From: Clusia tigrina
Taxonomy: Eukaryota; Arthropoda; Insecta; Diptera; Clusiidae
Assembly: GCA_920105625.2 (NCBI GenBank)
Contig: OV050032.1
Span: 100,300,542-100,364,541 of the forward strand
Length of the DNA stretch: 64,000 nt
Reading direction: 5' to 3'
The translations under genes were made by a program, and so were the position numbers. Position 1 is the first letter of the stretch, and each line of letters opens with the position of its first letter. Of the stretch, positions 8,001-23,400 are shown piece after piece. The notes beneath the pieces were generated by a model, which worked only from the letters and a program-made list of their open reading frames with translations, had not been told where the DNA came from and did not search any database.

Positions 8001-11000
8001 TGTCAATTTAAGCCATCGCTCAAAGTTATGCTACCCTAGAGTTCCAAATCAAACACTGATAAAACTTCAAACGCCCCTAACTTCTTTACGGTACGTCCTA
8101 CACCTATCAAAGTTTGCAACATACAAATGCTTGTATCTTTTTACTGGAGCGTCATAAAACCTTGAAATTTTGTAATAATAAAGTACTCGAGCCTCTTGTC
8201 AATTTAAGTTATCGCTCAAAGCTTTGCTACCCTTGAGTCCCAAATCAAACACTGATAAAAATTCAAATGGTCCTAGCTTCTTTACGGTACGTCCTACACC
8301 TATCAAAGTTTGCAACATACAAATGATTGTAACTTTTTACTGGAGCGTCATAAAACCATGAAATTTTGTAACAATGAAGTATCGAGCCTCTTGTCAATTT
8401 AAGCTATCGCTCAAAGCTATGCTACCCTTGAGTCCCAAAGCAAACACTGATAAAACTTCAAATGGCCCTAACTTCTATATGGTACGTCCTACACCTATCA
8501 AAGTTTGCAACATACAAATGCTTGTAACTTTTTACTGGAGCGTCATAAAACCTTGAAATTTTATAACAATGAAGTACCCGAGCTTCTTGTCAATTTAAGC
8601 TATCGCTCAAAGCTATGCTACCCTAGAGTTCCAAATCAAACACTGATAAAACTTCAAATGGCCCTAACTTCTATACGGTACGTCCTACACCTATCAAAGT
8701 TTGCAACATTCAAATGCTTGTAACTTTTTACTGGAGCGTCATAAAACCTTGAAATTTTGTAATAATAAAGTACTCGAGCCTCTTGTCAATTTAAGTTATC
8801 GCTCAAAGCTATGCTACCCTTGAGTCCCAAATCAAACACTGATAAAAATTCAAATGGTCCTAGCTTCTTTACGGTACGTCCTAAACCTATCAAAGTTTGC
8901 AACATACAAATGATTGTAACTTTTTACTGGAGCGTCATAAAACCTTGAAATTTTGTAACAATAAAGTACTCGAGCCTCTTGTCAATTTAAGCCATCGCTC
9001 AAAGCTATGCTACCCTAGAGTCCCAAATCAAACACTGATAAAACTTCAAACGCCCCTAACTTATTTACGGTACATCCTACACCTATCAAAGTTTGCAACA
9101 TACAAATGCTTGTAACTTTTTACTGGAGCGTCATAAAACATTGAAATTCTGTAACAATAAAGTACTCGAGCCTCTTGTCAATATAAGCCATCGCTCAAAG
9201 TTATGCTACCCTAGAGTTCCAAGTCAAACACTGATAAAACTTCAAACGCCCCTAACTTCTTTACGGTACGTCCTATACCTATCAAAGTTTGCAACATACA
9301 AATGCTTGTAACTTTTTACTGGAGCGTTATAAAACCTGGAAATTTTGTAACAATAAAGTACTCTAGCTTCTTGTCAATTTAAGCTATGCTACCCTAGAGT
9401 CCCAAATCAAACACTGATAAAACTTCAAATGGCCCTAACTTCTATACGGTACGTCCTACACCTATCAAAGTTTGCAACATTCAAATGCTTGTAACTTTTT
9501 ACTGGAGCGTCATAAAACCTTGAAATTTTGTAATAATAAAGTACTCGAGCCTCTTGTCAATTTAAGCCATTGCTCAAAGCTATGCTACCCTAAAGTCCCA
9601 AATGAAACACTGATAAAACTTCAAACGCCCCTAACTTCTTTACGGTACGTCCTATACCTATCAAAGTTTGCAACATACAAATGCTTGTAACTTTTTACTG
9701 GAGCGTCATAAAACCTTGAAATTTTATAACAATAAAGTACTCGAGCCTCTTGTCAATTTAAGTTATCGCTCAAAGCTATGCTACCCTTGAGTCCCAAATC
9801 AAACACTGATAAAACTTCAAATGGCCCTAACTTCTTTACGGTACGTCCTACACCTATCAAAGTTTGCAACATACAAATGCTTGTAACTTTTTACTGGAGC
9901 GTCATAAAACCTTGAAATTCTGTAACTATAAAGTACTCGAGCCTCTTGTCAATTTAAGCCATCGCTCAAAGTTATGCTACCCTAGAGTTCCAAATCAAAC
10001 ACTGATAAAACTTCAAACGCCCCTAACTTCTTTACGGTACGTCCTACACCTATCAAAGTTTGCAACATACAAATGCTTGTATCTTTTTACTGGAGCGTCA
10101 TAAAACCTTGAAATTTTGTAACAATAAAGTACTCGAGCTTCTTGACAATTTAAGCCATCGCTGAAAGCTATGCTACCCTAGAGTCCCAAATCAAACACTG
10201 ATAAAACTTCAAACGCCCCTAACTTATTTACGGTACGTCCTACACCTATCAAAGTTTGCAACATACAAATGCTTGTAACTTTTTACTGGAGCGTTATAAA
10301 ACCTGGAAATTTTGTAACAATAAAGTACTCGAGCTTCTTGTCAATTTAAGCTATGCTACCCTAGAGTCCCAAATCAAACACTGATAAAACTTCAAATGGC
10401 CCTAACTTCTATACGGTACGTCCTACACCTATCAAAGTTTGCAACATTCAAATGCTTGTAACTTTTTACTGGAGCGTCATAAAACCTTGAAATTTTGTAA
10501 TAATAAAGTACTCGAGCCTCTTGTCAATTTAAGCCATTGCTCAAAGCTATGCTACCCTAAAGTCCCAAATGAAACACTGATAAAACTTCAAACGCCCCTA
10601 ACTTCTTTACGGTACGTCCTATACCTATCAAAGTTTGCAACATACAAATGCTTGTAACTTTTTACTGGAGCGTCATAAAACCTTGAAATTTTATAACAAT
10701 AAAGTACTCGAGCCTCTTGTCAATTTAAGTTATCGCTCAAAGCTATGCTACCCTTGAGTCCCAAATCAAACACTGATAAAACTTCAAATGGCCCTAACTT
10801 CTATATGGTACGTCCTACACCTATCAAAGTTTGCAACATACAAATGCTTGTAACTTTTTACTGGAGCGTCATAAAACCTTGAAATTTTATAACAATGAAG
10901 TACCCAAGCCTCTTGTCAATTTAAGCTATCGCTCAAAGCTATGCTACCCTAGAGTCCCAAATCAAACACTGATAAAACTTCAAACGCCCCTAACTTCTTT

Positions 11001-12774
11001 ATGGTACGTCCTACACCTTTCAAAGCTGGCAACATTCAAATGCTTGTAACTTTTTACTGGAGCGTCATAAAACCTTGAAATTTTGTAACAATAAAGTACT
11101 CGAGCCTCTTGTCAATTTAAGCTATCGCTCAAAGCTATGGTACCCTTGAGTCCCAAATCAAACACTGATAAAACTTCAAACGCCCCTAACTTCTTTACGG
11201 TACGTCCCACACCCATCAAAGTTGGCAACATTCAAATGCTTGTAACTTTTTACTGGAGCGTCATAAAACCTTGAAATTTTGTAAGAATAAAGTACTCGAG
11301 CCTCTTGTCAATTTAAGTTATCGCTCAAAGCTATGCTACCCTTGAGTCCCAAATCAAACACTGATAAAAATTCAAATGGCCCTAGCTTCTTTACGGTACG
11401 TCCTACACCTATCAAAGTTTGCAACATACAAATGATTGTAACTTTTTACTGGAGCGTCATAAAACCTTGAAATTTTGTAACAATGAAGTATCGAGCCTCT
11501 TGTCAATTTAAGCTATCGCTCAAAGCTATGCTACCCTTGAGTCCCAAAGCAAACACTGATAAAACTTCAAATGGCCCTAACTTCTATATGGTACGTCCTA
11601 CACCTATCAAAGTTTGCAACATACAAATGCTTGTAACTTTTTACTGGAGCGTCATAAAACCTTGAAATTTTATAACAATGAAGTACCCGAGCTTCTTGTC
11701 AATTTAAGCTATCGCTCAAAGCTATGCTACCCTAGAGTTCCAAATCAAACACTGATAAAACTTCAAATGGCCCTAACTTCTATACGGTACGTCCTACACC
11801 TATCAAAGTTTGCAACATTCAAATGCTTGTAACTTTTTACTGGAGCGTCATAAAACCTTGAAATTTTGTAATAATAAAGTACTCGAGCCTCTTGTCAATT
11901 TAAGTTATCGCTCAAAGCTATGCTACCCTTGAGTCCCAAATCAAACACTGATAAAAATTCAAATGGCCCTAGCTTCTTTACGGTACGTCCTACACCTATC
12001 AAAGTTTGCAACATACAAATGATTGTAACTTTTTACTGGAGCGTCATAAAACCTTGAAATTTTGTAACAATAAAGTACTCGAGCCTCTTGTCAATTTAAG
12101 CCATCGCTCAAAGCTATGCTACCCTAGAGTCCCAAATCAAACACTGATAAAACTTCAAACGCCCCTAACTTATTTACGGTACATCCTACACCTATCAAAG
12201 TTTGCAACATACAAATGCTTGTAACTTTTTACTGGAGCGTCATAAAACATTGAAATTCTGTAACAATAAAGTACTCGAGCCTCTTGTCAATTTAAGCCAT
12301 CGCTCAAAGTTATGCTACCCTAGAGTTCCAAGTCAAACACTGATAAAACTTCAAACGCCCCTAACTTCTTTACGGTACGTCCTACACCTATCAAAGTTTG
12401 CAACATACAAATGCTTGTATCTTTTTACTGGAGCGTCATAAAACCTTGAAATTTTGTAACAATAAAGTACTCGAGCTTCTTGACAATTTAAGCCATCGCT
12501 GAAAGCTATGCTACCCTAGAGTCCCAAATCAAACACTGATAAAACTTCAAACGCCCCTAACTTATTTACGGTACGTCCTACACCTATCAAAGTTTGCAAC
12601 ATACAAATGCTTGTAACTTTTTACTGGAGCGTTATAAAACCTGGAAATTTTGTAACAATAAAGTACTCGAGCTTCTTGTCAATTTAAGCTATGCTACCCT
12701 AGAGTCCCAAATCAAACACTGATAAAACTTCAAATGGCCCTAACTTCTATACGGTACGTCCTACACCTATCAAA

Positions 12775-15700
12775 GTTTGCAACATTCAAATGCTTGTAAC
12801 TTTTTACTGGAGCGTCATAAAACCTTGAAATTTTGTAATAATAAAGTACTCGAGCCTCTTGTCAATTTAAGCCATTGCTCAAAGCTATGCTACCCTAAAG
12901 TCCCAAATGAAACACTGATAAAACTTCAAACGCCCCTAACTTCTTTACGGTACGTCCTATACCTATCAAAGTTTGCAACATACAAATGCTTGTAACTTTT
13001 TACTGGAGCGTCATAAAACCTTGAAATTTTATAACAATAAAGTACTCGAGCCTCTTGTCAATTTAAGTTATCGCTCAAAGCTATGCTACCCTTGAGTCCC
13101 AAATCAAACACTGATAAAACTTCAAATGGCCCTAACTTCTATATGGTACGTCCTACACCTATCAAAGTTTGCAACATACAAATGCTTGTAACTTTTTACT
13201 GGAGCGTCATAAAACCTTGAAATTTTATAACAATGAAGTACCCAAGCCTCTTGTCAATTTAAGCTATCGCTCAAAGCTATGCTACCCTAGAGTCCCAAAT
13301 CAAACACTGATAAAACTTCAAACGCCCCTAACTTCTTTATGGTACGTCCTACACCTTTCAAAGCTGGCAACATTCAAATGCTTGTAACTTTTTACTGGAG
13401 CGTCATAAAACCTTGAAATTTTGTAACAATAAAGTACTCGAGCCTCTTGTCAATTTAAGCTATCGCTCAAAGCTATGGTACCCTTGAGTCCCAAATCAAA
13501 CACTGATAAAACTTCAAACGCCCCTAACTTCTTTACGGTACGTCCCACACCCATCAAAGTTGGCAACATTCAAATGCTTGTAACTTTTTACTGGAGCGTC
13601 ATAAAACCTTGAAATTTTGTAAGAATAAAGTACTCGAGCCTCTTGTCAATTTAAGTTATCGCTCAAAGCTATGCTACCCTTGAGTCCCAAATCAAACACT
13701 GATAAAAATTCAAATGGCCCTAGCTTCTTTACGGTACGTCCTACACCTATCAAAGTTTGCAACATACAAATGATTGTAACTTTTTACTGGAGCGTCATAA
13801 AACCTTGAAATTTTGTAACAATGAAGTATCGAGCCTCTTGTCAATTTAAGCTATCGCTCAAAGCTATGCTACCCTAGAGTCCCAAATCAAACACTGATAA
13901 AACTTCAAACGCCACTAACTTCTTTATGGTACGTCCTACACATATCAAAGTTAACAACATTCAAATGCTTGTAACTTTTTACTGGAGCGTCATAAAACCT
14001 TGAAATTGTGTAACAATGAAGTACTCGAGCCTCTTGTCAATTTAAGCCATCGCTCAAAGCTATGCTACCCTTGAGTCCCAAATCAAACACTGATAAAGCT
14101 TCAAATGCCCCTAACTTCTTTACGGTACGTCCTACACCTATCAAAGTTTGCAACATACAAATGCTTGTAACTTTTTACTGGAGCGTCATAAAACCTTGAA
14201 ATTTTGTAACAATAAAGTACTCGAGCCTCTTGTCAATTTAAGTTATCGCTCAAAGCTATGCTACCCTTGAGTCCCAAATCAAACACTTATAAAACTTCAA
14301 ATGGCCCTAACTTCTATACGGTACGTCCTACACCTATCAAAGTTTGCAACATACAAATGCTTGTAACTTTTTACTGGAGCGTCATAAAACCTTGAAATTT
14401 TGTAACAATAAAGTACTCGAGCCTCTTGTCAATTTAAGCCATCGCTCAAAGCTATGCTACCCTAGAGTCCCAAATCAAACACTGATAAAACTTCAAACGC
14501 CCCTAACTTCTTTACGGTACGTCCTACACCTATCAAAGTTTGCAACATACAAATGCTTGTATCTTTTTACTGGAGCGTCATAAAACCTTGAAATTTTGTA
14601 ACAATAAAGTACTCGAGCTTCTTGTCAATTTAAACCATCGCTGAAAGCTATGCTACCCTAGAGTCCCAAATCAAACACTGATAAAACTTCAAACGCCCCT
14701 AACTTCTTTACGGTACGTCCTACACCTATCAAAGTTTGCAACATACAAATGCTTGTAACTTTTTACTGGAGCGTCATAAAACCTTGAAATTTTGTAACAA
14801 TAAAGTACTCGAGCTTCTTGTCAATTTAAGCTATCGCTCAAAGCTATGCTGCCCTAGAGTCCCAAATCAAACACTGATAAAACTTCAAATGGCCCTAACT
14901 TCTTTACGGTACGTCCTACACCTATCAAAGTTTGCAACATACAAATGCTTGTATCTTTTTACTGGAGCGTCATAAAACCTTGAAATTTTGTAATAATAAA
15001 GTACTCGAGCCTCTTGTCAATTTAAGTTATCGCTCAAAGCTTTGCTACCCTTGAGTCCCAAATCAAACACTGATAAAAATTCAAATGGTCCTAGCTTCTT
15101 TACGGTACGTCCTACACCTATCAAAGTTTGCAACATTCAAATGCTTGTAACTTTTTACTGGAGCGTCATAAAACCTTGAAATTTTGTAATAATAAAGTAC
15201 TCGAGCCTCTTGTCAATTTAAGCCATTGCTCAAAGCTATGCTACCCTAAAGTCCCAAATGAAACACTGATAAAACTTCAAACGCCCCTAACTTCTTTACG
15301 GTACGTCCTATACCTATCAAAGTTTGCAACATACAAATGCTTGTAACTTTTTACTGGAGCGTCATAAAACCTTGAAATTTTATAACAATAAAGTACTCGA
15401 GCCTCTTGTCAATTTAAGTTATCGCTCAAAGCTATGCTACCCTTGAGTCCCAAATCAAACACTGATAAAACTTCAAATGGCCCTAACTTCTATATGGTAC
15501 GTCCTACACCTATCAAAGTTTGCAACATACAAATGCTTGTAACTTTTTACTGGAGCGTCATAAAACCTTGAAATTTTATAACAATGAAGTACCCAAGCCT
15601 CTTGTCAATTTAAGCTATCGCTCAAAGCTATGCTACCCTAGAGTCCCAAATCAAACACTGATAAAACTTCAAACGCCCCTAACTTCTTTATGGTACGTCC

Positions 15701-17476
15701 TACACCTTTCAAAGCTGGCAACATTCAAATGCTTGTAACTTTTTACTGGAGCGTCATAAAACCTTGAAATTTTGTAACAATAAAGTACTCGAGCCTCTTG
15801 TCAATTTAAGCTATCGCTCAAAGCTATGGTACCCTTGAGTCCCAAATCAAACACTGATAAAACTTCAAACGCCCCTAACTTCTTTACGGTACGTCCCACA
15901 CCCATCAAAGTTGGCAACATTCAAATGCTTGTAACTTTTTACTGGAGCGTCATAAAACCTTGAAATTTTGTAAGAATAAAGAATTCGAGCCTCTTGTCAA
16001 TTTAAGTTATCGCTCAAAGCTATGCTACCCTTGAGTCCCAAATCAAACACTGATAAAAATTCAAATGGCCCTAGCTTCTTTACGGTACGTCCTACACCTA
16101 TCAAAGTTTGCAACATACAAATGATTGTAACTTTTTACTGGAGTGTCATAAAACCTTGAAATTTTGTAACAATGAAGTATCGAGCCTCTTGTCAATTTAA
16201 GCTATCGCTCAAAGCTATGCTACCCTAGAGTCCCAAATCAAACACTGATAAAACTTCAAACGCCACTAACTTCTTTATGGTACGTCCTACACATATCAAA
16301 GTTAACAACATTCAAATGCTTGTAACTTTTTACTGGAGCGTCATAAAACCTTGAAATTGTGTAACAATGAAGTACTCGAGCCTCTTGTCAATTTAAGCCA
16401 TCGCTCAAAGCTATGCTACCCTTGAGTCCCAAATCAAACACTGATAAAGCTTCAAATGCCCCTAACTTCTTTACGGTACGTCCTACACCTATCAAAGTTT
16501 GCAACATACAAATGCTTGTAACTTTTTACTGGAGCGTCATAAAACCTTGAAATTTTGTAACAATAAAGTACTCGAGCCTCTTGTCAATTTAAGTTATCGC
16601 TCAAAGCTATGCTACCCTTGAGTCCCAAATCAAACACTTATAAAACTTCAAATGGCCCTAACTTCTATACGGTACGTCCTACACCTATCAAAGTTTGCAA
16701 CATACAAATGCTTGTAACTTTTTACTGGAGCGTCATAAAACCTTGAAATTTTGTAACAATAAAGTACTCGAGCCTCTTGTCAATTTAAGCCATCGCTCAA
16801 AGCTATGCTACCCTAGAGTCCCAAATCAAACACTGATAAAACTTCAAACGCCCCTAACTTCTTTACGGTACGTCCTACACCTATCAAAGTTTGCAACATA
16901 CAAATGCTTGTATCTTTTTACTGGAGCGTCATAAAACCTTGAAATTTTGTAACAATAAAGTACTCGAGCTTCTTGTCAATTTAAACCATCGCTGAAAGCT
17001 ATGCTACCCTAGAGTCCCAAATCAAACACTGATAAAACTTCAAACGCCCCTAACTTCTTTACGGTACGTCCTACACCTATCAAAGTTTGCAACATACAAA
17101 TGCTTGTAACTTTTTACTGGAGCGTCATAAAACCTTGAAATTTTGTAACAATAAAGTACTCGAGCTTCTTGTCAATTTAAGCTATCGCTCAAAGCTATGC
17201 TGCCCTAGAGTCCCAAATCAAACACTGATAAAACTTCAAATGGCCCTAACTTCTTTACGGTACGTCCTACACCTATCAAAGTTTGCAACATACAAATGCT
17301 TGTATCTTTTTACTGGAGCGTCATAAAACCTTGAAATTTTGTAATAATAAAGTACTCGAGCCTCTTGTCAATTTAAGTTATCGCTCAAAGCTTTGCTACC
17401 CTTGAGTCCCAAATCAAACACTGATAAAAATTCAAATGGTCCTAGCTTCTTTACGGTACGTCCTACACCTATCAAA
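12775..17476 (+). repeat. Tandem duplication of a 12-monomer unit (2351 bp)
   Basis: Two adjacent copies, about 12775-15125 and 15126-17476, match monomer for monomer. The unit is 12 x 196 minus one base, explained by a single GTATCGAG loss in each copy (near 13828 and 16179). Differences are few, for example GAATTCGAG against GTACTCGAG near 15982. The second half of each unit also matches 5041-6600, so this duplication arose after that segment was already copied. No gene is seen. Confidence 0.92.
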
Positions 17477-20400
17477 GTTTGCAACATACAAATGATTGTA
17501 ACTTTTTACTGGAGCGTCATAAAACCATGAAATTTTGTAACAATGAAGTATCGAGCCTCTTGTCAATTTAAGCTATCGCTCAAAGCTATGCTACCCTTGA
17601 GTCCCAAAGCAAACACTGATAAAACTTCAAATGGCCCTAACTTCTATATGGTACGTCCTACACCTATCAAAGTTTGCAACATACAAATGCTTGTAACTTT
17701 TTACTGGAGCGTCATAAAACCTTGAAATTTTATAACAATGAAGTACCCGAGCTTCTTGTCAATTTAAGCTATCGCTCAAAGCTATGCTACCCTAGAGTTC
17801 CAAATCAAACACTGATAAAACTTCAAATGGCCCTAACTTCTATACGGTACGTCCTACACCTATCAAAGTTTGCAACATTCAAATGCTTGTAACTTTTTAC
17901 TGGAGCGTCATAAAACCTTGAAATTTTGTAATAATAAAGTACTCGAGCCTCTTGTCAATTTAAGTTATCGCTCAAAGCTATGCTACCCTTGAGTCCCAAA
18001 TCAAACACTGATAAAAATTCAAATGGCCCTAGCTTCTTTACGGTACGTCCTACACCTATCAAAGTTTGCAACATACAAATGATTGTAACTTTTTACTGGA
18101 GTGTCATAAAACCTTGAAATTTTGTAACAATGAAGTATCGAGCCTCTTGTCAATTTAAGCTATCGCTCAAAGCTATGCTACCCTAGAGTCCCAAATCAAA
18201 CACTGATAAAACTTCAAACGCCCCTAACTTCTTTATGGTACGTCCTACACATATCAAAGTTAACAACATTCAAATGCTTGTAACTTTTTACTGGAGCGTC
18301 ATAAAACCTTGAAATTGTGTAACAATGAAGTACTCGAGCCTCTTGTCAATTTAAGCCATCGCTCAAAGCTATGCTACCCTTGAGTCCCAAATCAAACACT
18401 GATAAAGCTTCAAATGCCCCTAACTTCTTTACGGTACGTCCCACACCTATCAAAGTTTGCAACATACAAATGCTTGTAACTTTTTACTGGAGCGTCATAA
18501 AACCTTGAAATTTTGTAACAATAAAGTACTCGAGCCTCTTGTCAATTTAAGCCATCGCTCAAAGCTATGCTACCCTTGAGTCCCAAATCAAACACTGATA
18601 AAACTTCAAACGCCCCTAACTTCTTTACGGTACGTCCTACACCTATCAAAGTTTGCAACATACAAATGCTTGTAACTTTTTACTGGAGCGTCATAAAACC
18701 TTGAAATTCTGTAACTATAAAGTACTCGAGCCTCTTGTCAATTTAAGCCATCGCTCAAAGTTATGCTACCCTAGAGTTCCAAATCAAACACTGATAAAAC
18801 TTCAAACGCCCCTAACTTCTTTACGGTACGTCCTACACCTATCAAAGTTTGCAACATACAAATGCTTGTATCTTTTTACTGGAGCGTCATAAAACCTTGA
18901 AATTTTGTAATAATAAAGTACTCGAGCCTCTTGTCAATTTAAGTTATCGCTCAAAGCTTTGCTACCCTTGAGTCCCAAATCAAACACTGATAAAAATTCA
19001 AATGGTCCTAGCTTCTTTACGGTACGTCCTACACCTATCAAAGTTTGCAACATACAAATGATTGTAACTTTTTACTGGAGCGTCATAAAACCATGAAATT
19101 TTGTAACAATGAAGTATCGAGCCTCTTGTCAATTTAAGCTATCGCTCAAAGCTATGCTACCCTTGAGTCCCAAAGCAAACACTGATAAAACTTCAAATGG
19201 CCCTAACTTCTATATGGTACGTCCTACACCTATCAAAGTTTGCAACATACAAATGCTTGTAACTTTTTACTGGAGCGTCATAAAACCTTGAAATTTTATA
19301 ACAATGAAGTACCCGAGCTTCTTGTCAATTTAAGCTATCGCTCAAAGCTATGCTACCCTAGAGTTCCAAATCAAACACTGATAAAACTTCAAATGGCCCT
19401 AACTTCTATACGGTACGTCCTACACCTATCAAAGTTTGCAACATTCAAATGCTTGTAACTTTTTACTGGAGCGTCATAAAACCTTGAAATTTTGTAATAA
19501 TAAAGTACTCGAGCCTCTTGTCAATTTAAGTTATCGCTCAAAGCTATGCTACCCTTGAGTCCCAAATCAAACACTGATAAAAATTCAAATGGTCCTAGCT
19601 TCTTTACGGTACGTCCTACACCTATCAAAGTTTGCAACATACAAATGATTGTAACTTTTTACTGGAGCGTCATAAAACCTTGAAATTTTGTAACAATAAA
19701 GTACTCGAGCCTCTTGTCAATTTAAGCCATCGCTCAAAGCTATGCTACCCTAGAGTCCCAAATCAAACACTGATAAAACTTCAAACGCCCCTAACTTATT
19801 TACGGTACATCCTACACCTATCAAAGTTTGCAACATACAAATGCTTGTAACTTTTTACTGGAGCGTCATAAAACATTGAAATTCTGTAACAATAAAGTAC
19901 TCGAGCCTCTTGTCAATTTAAGCCATCGCTCAAAGTTATGCTACCCTAGAGTTCCAAATCAAACACTGATAAAACTTCAAATGGCCCTAACTTCTATACG
20001 GTACGTCCTACACCTATCAAAGTTTGCAACATTCAAATGCTTGTAACTTTTTACTGGAGCGTCATAAAACCTTGAAATTTTGTAATAATAAAGTACTCGA
20101 GCCTCTTGTCAATTTAAGTTATCGCTCAAAGCTATGCTACCCTTGAGTCCCAAATCAAACACTGATCAAAATTCAAATGGCCCTAGCTTCTTTACGGTAC
20201 GTCCTACACCTATCAAAGTTTGCAACATACAAATGATTGTAACTTTTTACTGGAGTGTCATAAAACCTTGAAATTTTGTAACAATGAAGTATCGAGCCTC
20301 TTGTCAATTTAAGCTATCGCTCAAAGCTATGCTACCCTAGAGTCCCAAATCAAACACTGATAAAACTTCAAACGCCCCTAACTTCTTTATGGTACGTCCT

Positions 20401-23400
20401 ACACATATCAAAGTTAACAACATTCAAATGCTTGTAACTTTTTACTGGAGCGTCATAAAACCTTGAAATTGTGTAACAATGAAGTACTCGAGCCTCTTGT
20501 CAATTTAAGCCATCGCTCAAAGCTATGCTACCCTTGAGTCCCAAATCAAACACTGATAAAGCTTCAAATGCCCCTAACTTCTTTACGGTACGTCCCACAC
20601 CTATCAAAGTTTGCAACATACAAATGCTTGTAACTTTTTACTGGAGCGTCATAAAACCTTGAAATTTTGTAACAATAAAGTACTCGAGCCTCTTGTCAAT
20701 TTAAGCCATCGCTCAAAGCTATGCTACCCTTGAGTCCCAAATCAAACACTGATAAAACTTCAAACGCCCCTAACTTCTTTACGGTACGTCCTACACCTAT
20801 CAAAGTTTGCAACATACAAATGCTTGTAACTTTTTACTGGAGCGTCATAAAACCTTGAAATTCTGTAACTATAAAGTACTCGAGCCTCTTGTCAATTTAA
20901 GCCATCGCTCAAAGTTATGCTACCCTAGAGTTCCAAATCAAACACTGATAAAACTTCAAACGCCCCTAACTTCTTTACGGTACGTCCTACACCTATCAAA
21001 GTTTGCAACATACAAATGCTTGTATCTTTTTACTGGAGCGTCATAAAACCTTGAAATTTTGTAATAATAAAGTACTCGAGCCTCTTGTCAATTTAAGTTA
21101 TCGCTCAAAGCTTTGCTACCCTTGAGTCCCAAATCAAACACTGATAAAAATTCAAATGGTCCTAGCTTCTTTACGGTACGTCCTACACCTATCAAAGTTT
21201 GCAACATACAAATGATTGTAACTTTTTACTGGAGCGTCATAAAACCATGAAATTTTGTAACAATGAAGTATCGAGCCTCTTGTCAATTTAAGCTATCGCT
21301 CAAAGCTATGCTACCCTTGAGTCCCAAAGCAAACACTGATAAAACTTCAAATGGCCCTAACTTCTATATGGTACGTCCTACACCTATCAAAGTTTGCAAC
21401 ATACAAATGCTTGTAACTTTTTACTGGAGCGTCATAAAACCTTGAAATTTTATAACAATGAAGTACCCGAGCTTCTTGTCAATTTAAGCTATCGCTCAAA
21501 GCTATGCTACCCTAGAGTACCAAATCAAACACTGATAAAACTTCAAATGGCCCTAACTTCTATACGGTACGTCCTACACCTATCAAAGTTTGCAACATTC
21601 AAATGCTTGTAACTTTTTACTGGAGCGTCATAAAACCTTGAAATTTTGTAATAATAAAGTACTCGAGCCTCTTGTCAATTTAAGTTATCGCTCAAAGCTA
21701 TGCTACCCTTGAGTCCCAAATCAAACACTGATAAAAATTCAAATGGTCCTAGCTTCTTTACGGTACGTCCTACACCTATCAAAGTTTGCAACATACAAAT
21801 GATTGTAACTTTTTACTGGAGCGTCATAAAACCTTGAAATTTTGTAACAATAAAGTACTCGAGCCTCTTGTCAATTTAAGCCATCGCTCAAAGCTATGCT
21901 ACCCTAGAGTCCCAAATCAAACACTGATAAAACTTCAAACGCCCCTAACTTATTTACGGTACATCCTACACCTATCAAAGTTTGCAACATACAAATGCTT
22001 GTAACTTTTTACTGGAGCGTCATAAAACATTGAAATTCTGTAACAATAAAGTACTCGAGCCTCTTGTCAATTTAAGCCATCGCTCAAAGTTATGCTACCC
22101 TAGAGTTCCAAATCAAACACTGATAAAACTTCAAATGGCCCTAACTTCTATACGGTACGTCCTACACCTATCAAAGTTTGCAACATTCAAATGCTTGTAA
22201 CTTTTTACTGGAGCGTCATAAAACCTTGAAATTTTGTAATAATAAAGTACTCGAGCCTCTTGTCAATTTAAGTTATCGCTCAAAGCTATGCTACCCTTGA
22301 GTCCCAAATCAAACACTGATCAAAATTCAAATGGCCCTAGCTTCTTTACGGTACGTCCTACACCTATCAAAGTTTGCAACATACAAATGATTGTAACTTT
22401 TTACTGGAGTGTCATAAAACCTTGAAATTTTGTAACAATGAAGTATCGAGCCTCTTGTCAATTTAAGCTATCGCTCAAAGCTATGCTACCCTAGAGTCCC
22501 AAATCAAACACTGATAAAACTTCAAACGCCCCTAACTTCTTTATGGTACGTCCTACACATATCAAAGTTAACAACATTCAAATGCTTGTAACTTTTTACT
22601 GGAGCGTCATAAAACCTTGAAATTGTGTAACAATGAAGTACTCGAGCCTCTTGTCAATTTAAGCCATCGCTCAAAGCTATGCTACCCTTGAGTCCCAAAT
22701 CAAACACTGATAAAGCTTCAAATGCCCCTAACTTCTTTACGGTACGTCCCACACCTATCAAAGTTTGCAACATACAAATGCTTGTAACTTTTTACTGGAG
22801 CGTCATAAAACCTTGAAATTTTGTAACAATAAAGTACTCGAGCCTCTTGTCAATTTAAGCCATCGCTCAAAGCTATGCTACCCTTGAGTCCCAAATCAAA
22901 CACTGATAAAACTTCAAACGCCCCTAACTTCTTTACGGTACGTCCTACACCTATCAAAGTTTGCAACATACAAATGCTTGTAACTTTTTACTGGAGCGTC
23001 ATAAAACCTTGAAATTCTGTAACTATAAAGTACTCGAGCCTCTTGTCAATTTAAGCCATCGCTCAAAGTTATGCTACCCTAGAGTTCCAAATCAAACACT
23101 GATAAAACTTCAAACGCCCCTAACTTCTTTACGGTACGTCCTACACCTATCAAAGTTTGCAACATACAAATGCTTGTATCTTTTTACTGGAGCGTCATAA
23201 AACCTTGAAATTTTGTAATAATAAAGTACTCGAGCCTCTTGTCAATTTAAGTTATCGCTCAAAGCTTTGCTACCCTTGAGTCCCAAATCAAACACTGATA
23301 AAAATTCAAATGGTCCTAGCTTCTTTACGGTACGTCCTACACCTATCAAAGTTTGCAACATACAAATGATTGTAACTTTTTACTGGAGCGTCATAAAACC

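Larger units (their letters stand above)
5022..12774 (+). repeat. Satellite: second copy of the first 5.5 kb block and mixed units
   Basis: From 5812 this segment repeats 1 onward (offset 5811) to about 9310, sharing rare marks such as CACTTATAAAAC, the CTTTGCTACC monomer and the one-base GTATCGAG losses. At about 9310 one monomer present near 3522-3716 is missing. Sequence after 9472 parallels 3857 onward, but with no transposon. The stretch 5041-5480 parallels 11087-11530. The stretch about 10.02-11.53 kb recurs 2338 bp later. Compared with the first copy there are only scattered substitutions, for example CTCAGAGC near 6650. No gene is seen. Confidence 0.93.
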